From positions 2,046,001 to 2,110,000 of the forward strand of contig NZ_JBGKAC010000001.1 of the NCBI RefSeq assembly GCF_041361465.1: a DNA stretch of 64,000 bases, given 5' to 3'. Positions 8,514 through 17,041 of this stretch are shown piece by piece. How positions within the stretch are numbered: the stretch's first letter is position 1; every line of letters begins with the position of its first letter. The DNA is from Halobaculum sp. MBLA0143 (lineage in GTDB: Archaea; Halobacteriota; Halobacteria; Halobacteriales; Haloferacaceae). The notes under the pieces are model-generated. The model made no database searches. It was not told where the DNA came from and was given only the letters and a program-made list of their open reading frames with translations. Position numbers and translations under genes: made by a program.

Positions 8514-9029
8514 GTGCCCTCCAGACGTGACACCGTCGGCACCGTCGCGGCGGGCGTAGTGGTCGCACTCGCCGGCTGTAGCCAACTCCAGACGAGCACA
8601 GACGCGACGACGGCCGACGACACGAGCACAGACGCGACGACAGCCGACGAGACGAACCGGACGGCGGAACGGTCGTCGTTCACGCTCGAACTCGTCGGTC
8701 CCGAGGAACGACAGACGTTGTTCACCGAGGCCGACACCGCCGACGTCGGCGAGGTGCGCCAGCAGGGAGAGATCTGGATGGTCCCCGTCCGGCTGACGCC
8801 GTCGGCGACGACCGCCCTCTCCGAGACGTTCGAGACCGCCGGCGTCGCCGACGACCCCGAGGCGTTCGAGGCCGTCGTCCGGGTCGACGGCGAGACGATC
8901 AACCGTTTCGGCTTCGCGCCGTCGCTCGCGTCCGCGGTCGCCTCGGGCGACTACGACGGCTCGTTCGTCGTGACCTTCCCCGAGGAGGACGCTGCCGACC
9001 GGGCCAGACGCGCCCTGGCGAGCGACTGA
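8514..9029 (+). CDS. Tat-type lipoprotein of unknown function
   Basis: 171 residues from GTG 8514. An SRRD twin-arginine pair, a hydrophobic stretch and the lipobox LAGC point to export and lipid anchoring outside the cell membrane. A Thr/Asp/Ala linker with a doubled ten-residue unit (TSTDATTADD) follows. The folded domain (FTLELVGPEERQTLFTEAD to the C-terminus) faintly recalls the periplasmic part of SecD-like proteins (ALSETFETAGVADDPEAFEA) but carries no membrane helices. Function unknown. Confidence 0.75.
   Translation: MPSRRDTVGTVAAGVVVALAGCSQLQTSTDATTADDTSTDATTADETNRTAERSSFTLELVGPEERQTLFTEADTADVGEVRQQGEIWMVPVRLTPSATTALSETFETAGVADDPEAFEAVVRVDGETINRFGFAPSLASAVASGDYDGSFVVTFPEEDAADRARRALASD
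8592..8651 (+). repeat. Two tandem 30-bp units in the lipoprotein linker
   Basis: Two near-perfect 30-bp copies (8592-8621 and 8622-8651) encode a doubled TSTDATTADD/E segment just after the lipidated cysteine. In-frame, so it only lengthens the spacer between membrane anchor and domain. Confidence 0.85.
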
Positions 9030-9067
9030 CCGCGCCCGTGTGAGGACTCGGAGAACGGCGGCGCCGG

Positions 9068-9895
9068 CTACTCGGCGGCGGCGTGGGCGTACACGAACGC
9101 CCGTAGGAGCTTCCCAGCCAGCGCGGCCGCCTGACCGTCGTCGCGGTCGTTCACCTCCACCGTGTCGAACCCGACACAGTGGGGCGCGACCGCCCGGACG
9201 ATTCGGTGGACCTCGCGGGGCGTGAGCCCGAACGGCTCCATCGTCCCCGTGCCGGGGGCGAACCCGGGGTCCAAGCCGTCGATGTCGACGGAGAGGTACG
9301 CCGGCCCCTCGACGGACGGCTCCCAGTCGGCCGCCTCCGCCGGCGGGACGACGGTCACGTCCATCGCCGCTGCCCGCTCCCACTCCGCCGGCGACCCCGT
9401 CCGGGCGCCGATCACGACCACCTCGTCGACGGTCGGGTAGTCGCCGTCCGCGAGCCCGTCCAACGCACGACGGGTGACGCAGGCGTGGCTGAGCGGGTTG
9501 CCGTCGTAGTCGTCCCGGAGGTCGAGGTGGGCGTCGACGACGACCAGCGTCGTCGGCTCTGTGGCGCGAACGCCGGCCCACGACACCGTGTGCTCGCCGC
9601 CGACGAGCACCGGAACGGCGTCGTCGACGACGGCCGCCCGTAGCTCCGCCGTCAGGTGGTCGAGGTACGCCGCCGTGTCGTCCCAGGCGGACACGTCCCC
9701 GGCGTCGTGGACCGCGAGCTCGGAGAAACGAGTGTCGGTGTGGTGGTCGTAGTCGTCGAACGTCTCGGCGAACCGCCGGACGCGGTCGGGGCCGAACCGG
9801 GCGCCGGGTTGGAACGTGGTCGTCGCGTCCAAGGGCCCGCCGGTGAGGACGTACGCCGCGTCCGACCGCTCTGCGGTCGCGCCGGGAAACGACAT
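9068..9895 (-). CDS. Agmatinase/arginase-family ureohydrolase
   Basis: A 275-residue binuclear manganese hydrolase. Metal-ligand motifs are present in order: GGEHTVSW, VDAHLDLRDDY and SVDIDGLDPGFAPGTG. In Haloferax, an agmatinase-like gene next to aIF5A was shown to be required for hypusine-type modification of aIF5A, an unusual route using agmatine. The same arrangement here (ATG overlapping the aIF5A stop codon as TGATG) suggests the same role. A GTG one codon earlier is an alternative start. Confidence 0.9.
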   Translation of the reverse strand: MSFPGATAERSDAAYVLTGGPLDATTTFQPGARFGPDRVRRFAETFDDYDHHTDTRFSELAVHDAGDVSAWDDTAAYLDHLTAELRAAVVDDAVPVLVGGEHTVSWAGVRATEPTTLVVVDAHLDLRDDYDGNPLSHACVTRRALDGLADGDYPTVDEVVVIGARTGSPAEWERAAAMDVTVVPPAEAADWEPSVEGPAYLSVDIDGLDPGFAPGTGTMEPFGLTPREVHRIVRAVAPHCVGFDTVEVNDRDDGQAAALAGKLLRAFVYAHAAAE

Positions 9896-10272
9896 CACCC
9901 GACGACCTTACGCTGGCCTTCGTACTCCAGGAACTCGATATTCTGGTCGGCCTCGAACTCCCCGTCGTCCGGGGCGAGCATGGTGAACGTGTCGTACGTC
10001 TCCAGGTCCATCACCTGCACCTCGTCGTCGGCGACGGAGACGACCTGCCCCTTCTTCCGTTCGATGATCGGCACCCAGACCTTCGCGTCCACCGGCTGGG
10101 ACAGCGTCCGTTTCTTCCCGTCGAACACGCCCTTCCCCTCGATGCGAGCCTTGGCGCTGCCGTGTTTGCCCGGCTTGGCCGTGCTGTAGCCGTCGATCTC
10201 GCACGGCGAGTCCTCCATCATGAGGTAGCTCCCCTCTTGGAGTTCGCGGACCTCCTTCTGTTCTCGTGGCAT
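9895..10272 (-). CDS. eif5A: Translation initiation factor aIF5A (hypusine-containing)
   Basis: 125 residues. Promotes peptide bond formation at difficult sequences after a lysine is converted to (deoxy)hypusine. The modification loop reads [14 protein letters not shown], with Lys36 as the expected modified residue. An OB-fold C-terminal domain follows. Co-transcribed with the overlapping agmatinase-like gene downstream. A GTTTATACT box 26-34 bp before the ATG implies a leaderless mRNA. Confidence 0.97.
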   Translation of the reverse strand: MPREQKEVRELQEGSYLMMEDSPCEIDGYSTAKPGKHGSAKARIEGKGVFDGKKRTLSQPVDAKVWVPIIERKKGQVVSVADDEVQVMDLETYDTFTMLAPDDGEFEADQNIEFLEYEGQRKVVG

Positions 10273-10297
10273 TCTATCCCGAGTTTCCGGCGGCGGC

Positions 10298-10306
10298 AGT
10301 ATAAAC
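10298..10306 (-). promoter_or_regulatory. TATA box of the aIF5A-agmatinase operon
   Basis: AGTATAAAC on the plus strand, read as GTTTATACT toward aIF5A, 26-34 bp upstream of its ATG. The PHP-domain gene diverges from the same spacer. Confidence 0.7.
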
Positions 10307-10366
10307 GGTTTGATACCGCCGAAGGCGACCGGACCGCTTTTCTGCCGGCCTCGCCAACGCGAGAGC

Positions 10367-11050
10367 GTGTTGGCCGCCGAGCTGCACTGTCACTCCGCGC
10401 TGTCACACGACGGCCGCGACCCCGTCGAACTCCTGGTAGAACAGGCCGCGGCCGTCGGACTGGACGTGCTCGCCGTCACCGACCACGACGAGATCGACGC
10501 CAGCCGCGAAGCCGCCGCACTCGCCGAGGAGTACGGCCTCGTCGGTGTCGTCGGCACCGAGGTCTCCAGTGCGGCCGGGCACGTCCTCGGGCTCGGCGTC
10601 CGAGAGGCGATCCCCGCGGGACTCTCCTTCGACGAGACGCTCGACCGTATCCACGACGCCGGCGGCATCGCCGTCGTCCCACACGCCTACCAGAAGTCGC
10701 GCCACGGGGTCGCACCCCACATCACGGACGAACAACTCGCCCACGCCGACGCCATCGAGGTGTTCAACTCCAGGCTCCTCACCGGTCGCGGCAACCGGAA
10801 GGCCGAGGCGTTCGCCGTCGAACGCGGGCTGCCGGCCGTCGCCGGCAGCGACGCCCACGTCTCCGAGATGGTCGGACAGGCCGTCACCCAGATCGGCACG
10901 GACGAACGCACCCCCGAGGCGGTGTTGGACGCCGTCCACGAGGGGAAGACGAGCGTCGTCGGTCGACGGACCCCCTGGCACGTCTCGTTCCGGCAGGCCG
11001 CCGGAGGGGCGAAACGTCGGGTCCAGCGCCGACTCGGCGAACTCCTGTGA
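10367..11050 (+). CDS. PHP-domain metal-dependent phosphoesterase
   Basis: 227 residues from GTG 10367, chosen because the family starts just before the first metal motif [12 protein letters not shown]. Further PHP motifs follow: [27 protein letters not shown] and [13 protein letters not shown], covering the usual trinuclear metal ligands. Such stand-alone PHP proteins hydrolyse phosphomonoesters or short nucleic acids; the substrate here is unknown. Its stop overlaps the start of the asparagine-synthase-like gene (GTGA), so the two form an operon. Confidence 0.85.
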   Translation: MLAAELHCHSALSHDGRDPVELLVEQAAAVGLDVLAVTDHDEIDASREAAALAEEYGLVGVVGTEVSSAAGHVLGLGVREAIPAGLSFDETLDRIHDAGGIAVVPHAYQKSRHGVAPHITDEQLAHADAIEVFNSRLLTGRGNRKAEAFAVERGLPAVAGSDAHVSEMVGQAVTQIGTDERTPEAVLDAVHEGKTSVVGRRTPWHVSFRQAAGGAKRRVQRRLGELL

Positions 11051-12168
11051 GTGACTCACGCCTCGACGGCGCCGCGCCCACGACCGTTCGCGGGGCGCTG
11101 GCGAGCGGCGACCCGTTGCCCGGCACCGTCGGCTTCGCCGGCCGGGTGGACGACTGTCTCGTCCGCGACGTGCTCGGTCGCCGGCCCGTCTTCGTCGACG
11201 CGACCGACCCCGAACGGTGGGCGTTCGACCCCACGGACCTGACCGACGCAGAGCTACTCCCGGCGGGCTGTCGGCTGCCCGTCGGGGAGCCCGTCGCCGC
11301 CGCCGAGAGCGTCTGGTCGCTGCCGGACCCCGACCCTCGCCGGCGGGAGGAGGCAGTCGCGGCCGTCGAGCGTACCGTCCACGAACGGGTGGTGACGGAG
11401 TCTGCGCCCGCTGCGGTCGCCTTCTCCGGCGGCGTCGACTCCGCCGTCGTCGCCGCCGGCCGTCCGGACGCGCCGCTGTACGTCGCCGGCTTCGAGGGCT
11501 GTCACGACGTGACAGCGGCCCACGAGGCCGCCACTGCCGCCGACCGTGCCGCCGACCTCCAGACGGTCGAACTGGACCACGAGACGCTCCGCGAGGCCGT
11601 CCGCGCGGTCGTCGCCGCGACCGGCCGGTCGAACCCGATGGACGTGAGCATCGCCGTCCCGTTGTTCTGTGTCGCCCGGCGGGCCGCCGCCGACGGCCAC
11701 GACCGCCTGGCCGTCGGCCAGGGCGCAGACGAACTGTTCGGCGGCTACGCCAAGGTCCGGACGCCCGAGGAAGACGACCGCGTGGACGCGACGACCGTCC
11801 GCGGTGCTCGTCGGGAGACGGTGCTGTCGCTGCCGGACCAGCTCGCTCGTGACGTGGTGACGCTACGGGCCGCCGGCGTGGAGCCGGTCGCGCCGTTCCT
11901 CCACGACGACGTGATCGCGGCCGCGCTCCGACTCCCCGGCGACGCGCTCGTCGCCGACGGCGTCGGGAAGGTCGCGCTGCGCGAGACTGCCGACGGGGTC
12001 GTCCCGGAACCCGCCCGCGTCGCCGACAAGAAGGCCGTCCAGTACGGAACCTACGTCTCGCGGGAGTTGGACCGACTGGCGCGGCGTGCGGGGTTCAAGC
12101 GGCGTATGAACGACCACGTCGGGCGGTACGTCGCCGCGCTGACCGCGGGCGATCTCGATCGGGGGTGA
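11047..12168 (+). CDS. Asparagine synthase C-terminal-domain protein
   Basis: 373 residues. The ATP-pyrophosphatase domain is clear: PP-loop AVAFSGGVDSAVVA near residue 120, then GQGADELFGGYAKV and the late DKKAVQYGTY segment of class-B asparagine synthetases. There is no N-terminal cysteine-nucleophile glutaminase domain. The first 100 residues instead keep only a short beta-rich region. It may use free ammonia or a separate amide donor, or adenylate another substrate. GTG 11047 overlaps the PHP stop by four bases. Confidence 0.82.
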   Translation: MSDSRLDGAAPTTVRGALASGDPLPGTVGFAGRVDDCLVRDVLGRRPVFVDATDPERWAFDPTDLTDAELLPAGCRLPVGEPVAAAESVWSLPDPDPRRREEAVAAVERTVHERVVTESAPAAVAFSGGVDSAVVAAGRPDAPLYVAGFEGCHDVTAAHEAATAADRAADLQTVELDHETLREAVRAVVAATGRSNPMDVSIAVPLFCVARRAAADGHDRLAVGQGADELFGGYAKVRTPEEDDRVDATTVRGARRETVLSLPDQLARDVVTLRAAGVEPVAPFLHDDVIAAALRLPGDALVADGVGKVALRETADGVVPEPARVADKKAVQYGTYVSRELDRLARRAGFKRRMNDHVGRYVAALTAGDLDRG

Positions 12169-12256
12169 CTGGGTCGCTGGACGGTGGCGGTTGGACGCAC
12201 GTCGGGGACGGTGAACACACCGAAAGACTACGCCCGTAGCGCAGTCACGGACGGGC

Positions 12257-13465
12257 GTGACCCCGGAACGACGAGACCGCCGTCGGTCACGCCGTCGACT
12301 CCTCGCTGCGCTCGGCGCATCCCTGTCGACTGGACTCGCCGGCTGCAACACAGGGACGGAGCGGTCGCGCACGGACACGTCGACGAACACGTGGACACGG
12401 CCGCCGACGGAGCCACCGACAGAAACGCCAACTCCGCTGGCGACGGACGACCCCACCGAGACGAGGGCGTCGCCGACGGCGCTGCCGGCAGTGTCGGGTG
12501 ATACCGAACTCCTGTGGGAGGTCGCCGTCGGGAGCGGCGCGGAGGCGTACTCGCTCACGACCGACGACGGTCGGATCTTCCTCGCGGCGAACGACGGAGG
12601 ACTGGTCAGACTCGGCGCGGACGGGCAAGTCGTCTGGGAAGCGCTCGACCGCTCGGAGTCGGTTCGGGCGTCACCGCTCGTCGACGGCGACACGGTGTAC
12701 ACGGCGGGCCGAACGGTGTTCGCCGTCTCGGCGGGGACGGGCGCGACACGGTGGACGGCCGGCGAGACGTACGGGTCAGTGGAACTGTTCTTGCGTGACG
12801 ACACGCTGTACGCCGTCGGCGGCGGCGTGTTCGCCGTCGATCTCGACACGCACCGAGTCGAGAAACGGAGCGATGTTCCGACATCGCCGCAGTCGCTGGG
12901 GACGGTCGGTGCCACCGTCTTCGACGGGGTCGCCTACGTGGCCACAGATGGCGGACTGCTGATGAACCGCCGGCTGGCCGACGGCGAGCCGATCTGGCGG
13001 GAACGAACGTTCGGATACAGTAGCGTCACTCCGCCCGTCGCCGGCGACGAGACCCTGTTCGTCGGGACGGACGACGGAGTCCGAGCGGTCGACCCGGCGA
13101 CCGGCGCGGATCGTTGGGTCGCGGCCGGCACCACGAGCGGCGACGCCCTCTCACAGCGCGTCACCGACGGAACACTGTACGGCTTCGGCGCCGGGACGCT
13201 CCACGCGGTGACGACCGACGGGACTGTCCAGTGGTCGACGCCCGTCAAGGCGAAGTACGGGGTCGACCTCGCCGTCGGCGACGACCGCGTGTTCCTGGCG
13301 ACCGCCGACCGCGTCACCGCGTTCGACCGGGCGACCGGGCGACAGCAGTGGCGCGTGACGTTCGGCGGCGGGGAGTTCGGCAGTGTCGAGTCGGTCGCGT
13401 TCCTGCCGGACCCGCCGGTCGTCGTCGTCGTCAGCCGGGCCGACGCCGTCGGACTCCGGGCGTGA
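12257..13465 (+). CDS. Exported PQQ-like beta-propeller lipoprotein
   Basis: 402 residues from GTG 12257. The N-terminus has a twin-arginine pair (RRRLLAALGASLSTGLAGC) with lipobox LAGC, so it is a probable Tat lipoprotein. A Thr/Pro-rich linker of about 45 residues follows, then repeated propeller blades marked by W and GxT/GxL turns (AVSAGTGATRWTAG, AVDPATGADRWVAAG, AFDRATGRQQWRV). No enzymatic cofactor residues can be identified; such propellers often act as scaffolds or binding proteins at the surface. Confidence 0.8.
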   Translation: MTPERRDRRRSRRRLLAALGASLSTGLAGCNTGTERSRTDTSTNTWTRPPTEPPTETPTPLATDDPTETRASPTALPAVSGDTELLWEVAVGSGAEAYSLTTDDGRIFLAANDGGLVRLGADGQVVWEALDRSESVRASPLVDGDTVYTAGRTVFAVSAGTGATRWTAGETYGSVELFLRDDTLYAVGGGVFAVDLDTHRVEKRSDVPTSPQSLGTVGATVFDGVAYVATDGGLLMNRRLADGEPIWRERTFGYSSVTPPVAGDETLFVGTDDGVRAVDPATGADRWVAAGTTSGDALSQRVTDGTLYGFGAGTLHAVTTDGTVQWSTPVKAKYGVDLAVGDDRVFLATADRVTAFDRATGRQQWRVTFGGGEFGSVESVAFLPDPPVVVVVSRADAVGLRA

Positions 13466-13468
13466 GTT

Positions 13469-13936
13469 TCACCCCTCGACGGCCCGAATCGCCTCCAGCC
13501 CGATCTCGACGGTGTCGCGGTCGAGGTCGGCGTCGCGCAGTTCTGGCGCGGTGTACCACGTCCAGGCCGTCGCCGGCTCTTCGCCGTCTGCGGGGTCGAT
13601 CTCCCGACTGTCGGCCTGGGCGAAGAAGACGTGATCGACGTGTTGGTGGCTCACGAAGCCGTCGTCGTGGACGTTCACGTCGTACAACATCGTGTGTCTG
13701 GGCGTCGGGAGCGTCTCGCCGTTGGGCGCCGGGACGGCGTCCGTGTCGTCGACGAGCGTCGGCTCCAAGCCAGTCTCCTCGCGCACTTCGCGGAGCCCAC
13801 ACTCGTGGGGGAGTTCGTCGCGCTCTACGTGGCCGCCGGGCGGAATCTCGATCCCGAGGCCAGGGTGTTCGTGTAAGGCGACCGCGCCGTCGGAGACGAC
13901 GTAGACGGTCGCGGTGTGGTGGCGTGTCGTCTCCAC
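13469..13936 (-). CDS. Nudix hydrolase
   Basis: 155 residues. The Nudix box is complete: G-x5-E-x7-REVREETGL starting at GGHVERDE, with both catalytic glutamates present. It probably cleaves a nucleoside diphosphate derivative or oxidised nucleotide; the substrate is not readable. It converges on the propeller gene, ending three bases after its stop. Confidence 0.88.
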   Translation of the reverse strand: METTRHHTATVYVVSDGAVALHEHPGLGIEIPPGGHVERDELPHECGLREVREETGLEPTLVDDTDAVPAPNGETLPTPRHTMLYDVNVHDDGFVSHQHVDHVFFAQADSREIDPADGEEPATAWTWYTAPELRDADLDRDTVEIGLEAIRAVEG

Positions 13937-13997
13937 GACCGGACGTAGACGGCGGCAGTAATGCGTCTTGGGGAGACGGTACCACCCCCACCCAGTG

Positions 13998-14993
13998 TCA
14001 GGGCATCTGGACCTTCTCTTCGGCCTCCAACAGCTCGTGGTAGCGGTTGCGGATCGTCACCTCGGAGATGTTCGCCACCTCGCTCACCTCGCTCTGGGTC
14101 ACCTTCTCGTTGGTGAGCAGGGAGGCGGCGTAGACGGCCGCAGCGGCGAGTCCGACCGGGGACTTCCCGGAGTGGACCCCCTGTTCTTTCGCCGTCGATA
14201 GGAGCTGACGGGCGCGTCGCTCGGACTCCTCGGACAGTTCCAGATCGGAGGCGAATCGCGGGACGTAGCTCTCCGGGTCCGCCGGCTGGATCTCCAGGTT
14301 GAGCTCCCGGACGATGTAACGGTACGTCCGGGCGATCTCGTCTTTCTCCACCCGCGAGACGTTGGCGATCTCGTCGAGAGACCGGGGCGTGCCGGCCTGC
14401 CGGGCGGCGGCGTACAGCGAGGAGGTGGACACCCCCTCGATGGAGCGGCCGGGCAGCAGGTCCTCGTCTAAGGCGCGCCGGTAGATGACGGAGGCCGTCT
14501 CCCGGACGTTCTCCGGGAGCCCCAGGGCCGACGCCATCCGGTCGATCTCCCCCAGCGCCTGCTTCAGGTTCCGTTCCTTCGAGTCACGGGTGCGGAACCG
14601 CTCGTTCCAGGTACGGAGCCGTTGCATCTTCTCGCGCTGTCGGCTGGACAGCTGCTTGCCGTAGGCGTCCTTGTCCTGCCAGCCGATGTTCGTCGACAGC
14701 CCCTTGTCGTGCATCATGTTGGTCGTCGGGGCACCGACACGGGACTTCTCGTCTTTCTCCTTGGCGTCGAACGCGCGCCACTCCGGCCCGCGGTCGATCT
14801 CGTCTTCCTCCACGACGAGCCCACAGTCCCGACACAGGGTCTCGCCGCGCTCGGAGTCGTTCACTAGGTTCCCGCTACACTCCGGACACTCCAACGTCTC
14901 CTCTTCCTCGTCCGACTCCTCTCGCTCGGTGTCGCGTTGGCTCCCTCGGGTGCGGGTTCGCTCGCTCGTGTAGTTGCGGACGTTCTCACTCAT
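13998..14993 (-). CDS. tfb: Transcription initiation factor TFB
   Basis: 331 residues. Bridges TBP, the BRE element and RNA polymerase. A zinc ribbon (Cys36/Cys39 and Cys54/Cys57) is followed by the B-finger region (GPEWRAFDAKEKDEKSR) and two cyclin-like repeats, the second ending in EVANISEVTIRNRYHELL. ATG 14993 was chosen over an upstream in-frame start because the acidic N-terminus matches the family. Haloarchaea have many TFB paralogues, so the number is left unassigned. Confidence 0.96.
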   Translation of the reverse strand: MSENVRNYTSERTRTRGSQRDTEREESDEEEETLECPECSGNLVNDSERGETLCRDCGLVVEEDEIDRGPEWRAFDAKEKDEKSRVGAPTTNMMHDKGLSTNIGWQDKDAYGKQLSSRQREKMQRLRTWNERFRTRDSKERNLKQALGEIDRMASALGLPENVRETASVIYRRALDEDLLPGRSIEGVSTSSLYAAARQAGTPRSLDEIANVSRVEKDEIARTYRYIVRELNLEIQPADPESYVPRFASDLELSEESERRARQLLSTAKEQGVHSGKSPVGLAAAAVYAASLLTNEKVTQSEVSEVANISEVTIRNRYHELLEAEEKVQMP

Positions 14994-15374
14994 GATTGAC
15001 TGGGTGGGGTGGTGCCGTCGGGAGAGAAACTGCTCCCTCCTTGTCTCACCGTAGACAGTTACTGGGGCGACAGCCTTATGAATCTGACGTATGATTCCAT
15101 CTAACACCCCAGTTGTAATTGCCAGACGGCGTCGGGGCGATTCTGGCGGCTACAAGAGGATTTCGGACCCTCTCGAGAGTCACGGGGTTTCCCGCCGCCC
15201 TCCGGCGGTTCTCGCCACACTGAGGCGAGATCTGACCCCGCGCAAACTATCGAAAGCGATAATGGTGTGAGGCCACACTGGCGGCAGGGTCGTCGCCCGT
15301 CGACGGCGGTGGTCGGGTCGTCGCCCGTCGGCGGCATCGAAACGCTTACTCGCCGGACGGGCGACGCTGTGGGT
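14994..15374. other. Intergenic region between tfb and gatC
   Basis: About 380 bases with no supported gene. A CATAAGG-type box (TTCATAAG on the minus strand, about 15072-15085) is the likely tfb promoter and gives a 5' leader of around 60 bases, unlike the mostly leaderless genes nearby. CTCTCGAGAG near 15171 is a perfect palindrome. CCGCC/GGCGG arms near 15193-15209 could form a hairpin. A 16-bp direct repeat (GGGTCGTCGCCCGTCG) occurs twice around 15285-15330. gatC probably uses an AT-richer stretch near 15340-15350. Confidence 0.5.
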
Positions 15375-15671
15375 ATGAGCGAGACGCCGGCAGACGGCGA
15401 CGGGGTCGTCACCGCCGACGACGTGCGCCATGTCGCCGACCTGGCACGGGTGGACTTAGCCGACGAGGAGGTCGCCGAGTTCACCGAGCAGTTCGGCGAG
15501 ATTCTCGACTACTTCGCGGCCCTAGACGAGGTCCCGGAGACGGACGCCGAGCCGGACCTGGTCAACGTGATGCGGGCCGACGAGGTCCGGGAGGGGCTGG
15601 ATCGAGAGGCGGCGCTGTCGAACGCACCGGAGTCGGAGGCGGGCTACTTCCGTGGCCCGCGGGTGTCGTAG
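15375..15671 (+). CDS. gatC: Asp-tRNA(Asn)/Glu-tRNA(Gln) amidotransferase subunit C
   Basis: 98 residues. Small stabilising belt subunit of GatCAB. The two-helix core VRHVADLARVDLADEEVAEF and FGEILDYFAALDEVPET, followed by the extended NAPESEAGYFRGPRV tail, is characteristic. The ATG at 15375 and the gatA ATG immediately after the stop codon show one transcription unit. gatB is not in this window. Confidence 0.93.
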   Translation: MSETPADGDGVVTADDVRHVADLARVDLADEEVAEFTEQFGEILDYFAALDEVPETDAEPDLVNVMRADEVREGLDREAALSNAPESEAGYFRGPRVS

Positions 15672-16991
15672 ATGTCGGCAGACGAGTTCGACGCCTTCCT
15701 GGCGCAGACGACGGTCGAGGGCGCGGACGACGGCCCGCTCGCCGGCCGGACGGTCGCAGTCAAGGACAACATCTCGACGGCCGGCGTGGCGACGACGTGT
15801 GGCTCTGCGATGCTCTCGGAGTACGAGCCGCCGTTCGACGCGACCGTCGTAGAACGCCTGAAGGAGGCCGGGGCCACCCTCGTCGGCAAGACCAACATGG
15901 ACGAGTTCGGGATGGGCGGGACGACGGAGACGTCCGCGTTCGGCCCGACGAAGAACCCGGTGGACCCCGACCGGGTCCCCGGGGGTTCGTCGGGCGGCTC
16001 CGCGGCCGCCGTCGCCGCCGGCGAGGCCGACCTCGCGCTCGGCACGGACACCGGCGGCTCCGTCCGCAACCCCGCAGCGTTCTGTGGAGTCGTCGGGCTC
16101 AAGCCCACCTACGGGCTCGTCTCCCGGTACGGGCTGATCGCGTACGCCAACTCCCTCGAACAGGTCGGCCCCATCGCCGACAGCGTCGCCGACACCGCCG
16201 CACTCCTGGACGTGATCGCCGGCCCGGACGAGCGTGACGCCACCACTCGCTACGACGCCGCCGACGGCGGCCCCGACGACCACCCCGCGGAGACGACGAC
16301 GTACGCCGACGCCGTCGCCCCCGACGCCGCCGACTTCACTGTCGGGCTGCCGACGGAACTCGTTGAGGGCGCAAGCGACCCCGTCCGGGAGACGTTCACC
16401 GACGCCGTCGACGCCCTCCGCGACCGCGGCGTCGACACGGTCGAGGTGTCGCTCCCGTCCGTCGAGCACGCCGTCCAGGCGTACTACGTGATCGCCACGA
16501 GCGAGGCCTCCTCGAACCTCGCCCGCTTCGACGGCGTCCGCTACGGTCCCGACACGGACGCGGACGGGGACTGGAACGAGCAGTTCGCCGCCGTCCGCGA
16601 GGACGGGTTCGGGCCGGAGGTGAAGCGTCGGGTCCTGCTGGGGACGTTCGCGCTGTCTGCGGGCTACCACGACCAGTACTACGAGAAGGCCCAGGACGCA
16701 CGCGCCTGGGTGAAGCAGGACTTCGACGAGGCGCTGTCGGAGGCGGACGTGTTGGCGACGCCGACGATGCCGGTCGTCCCGCCCGAGCGCGGCGAGAGCC
16801 TGGACGACCCGCTCCAGCTGTACCTGATGGACGCCAACACGGTCCCGGTGAACCTGGCGAACCTCCCGGCGATCTCCGTGCCCGCCGGCACCGCCGACGG
16901 GCTGCCGGTCGGCTGTCAGTTCGTCGGGCCCGCGTTCGGCGAGCCGGCGATCATCCGGGCCGCCAGCGCGCTGGAGGACGCCGTCGCCTGA
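15672..16991 (+). CDS. gatA: Asp-tRNA(Asn)/Glu-tRNA(Gln) amidotransferase subunit A
   Basis: 439 residues. The amidase subunit releases ammonia from glutamine for transamidation of mischarged tRNA. The amidase-signature triad is visible: Lys31 in VAVKDNI, the cis-serine in GGSSGGSAAAVAAG and the nucleophile serine in GTDTGGSVRNPAAFCG. The length is a little shorter than bacterial GatA (about 480). It starts directly after the gatC TAG. Confidence 0.95.
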   Translation: MSADEFDAFLAQTTVEGADDGPLAGRTVAVKDNISTAGVATTCGSAMLSEYEPPFDATVVERLKEAGATLVGKTNMDEFGMGGTTETSAFGPTKNPVDPDRVPGGSSGGSAAAVAAGEADLALGTDTGGSVRNPAAFCGVVGLKPTYGLVSRYGLIAYANSLEQVGPIADSVADTAALLDVIAGPDERDATTRYDAADGGPDDHPAETTTYADAVAPDAADFTVGLPTELVEGASDPVRETFTDAVDALRDRGVDTVEVSLPSVEHAVQAYYVIATSEASSNLARFDGVRYGPDTDADGDWNEQFAAVREDGFGPEVKRRVLLGTFALSAGYHDQYYEKAQDARAWVKQDFDEALSEADVLATPTMPVVPPERGESLDDPLQLYLMDANTVPVNLANLPAISVPAGTADGLPVGCQFVGPAFGEPAIIRAASALEDAVA

Positions 16992-17041
16992 CGCGACACA
17001 CACCCCAACGTACAATACGTCTCGAACGACACACGACGAGC

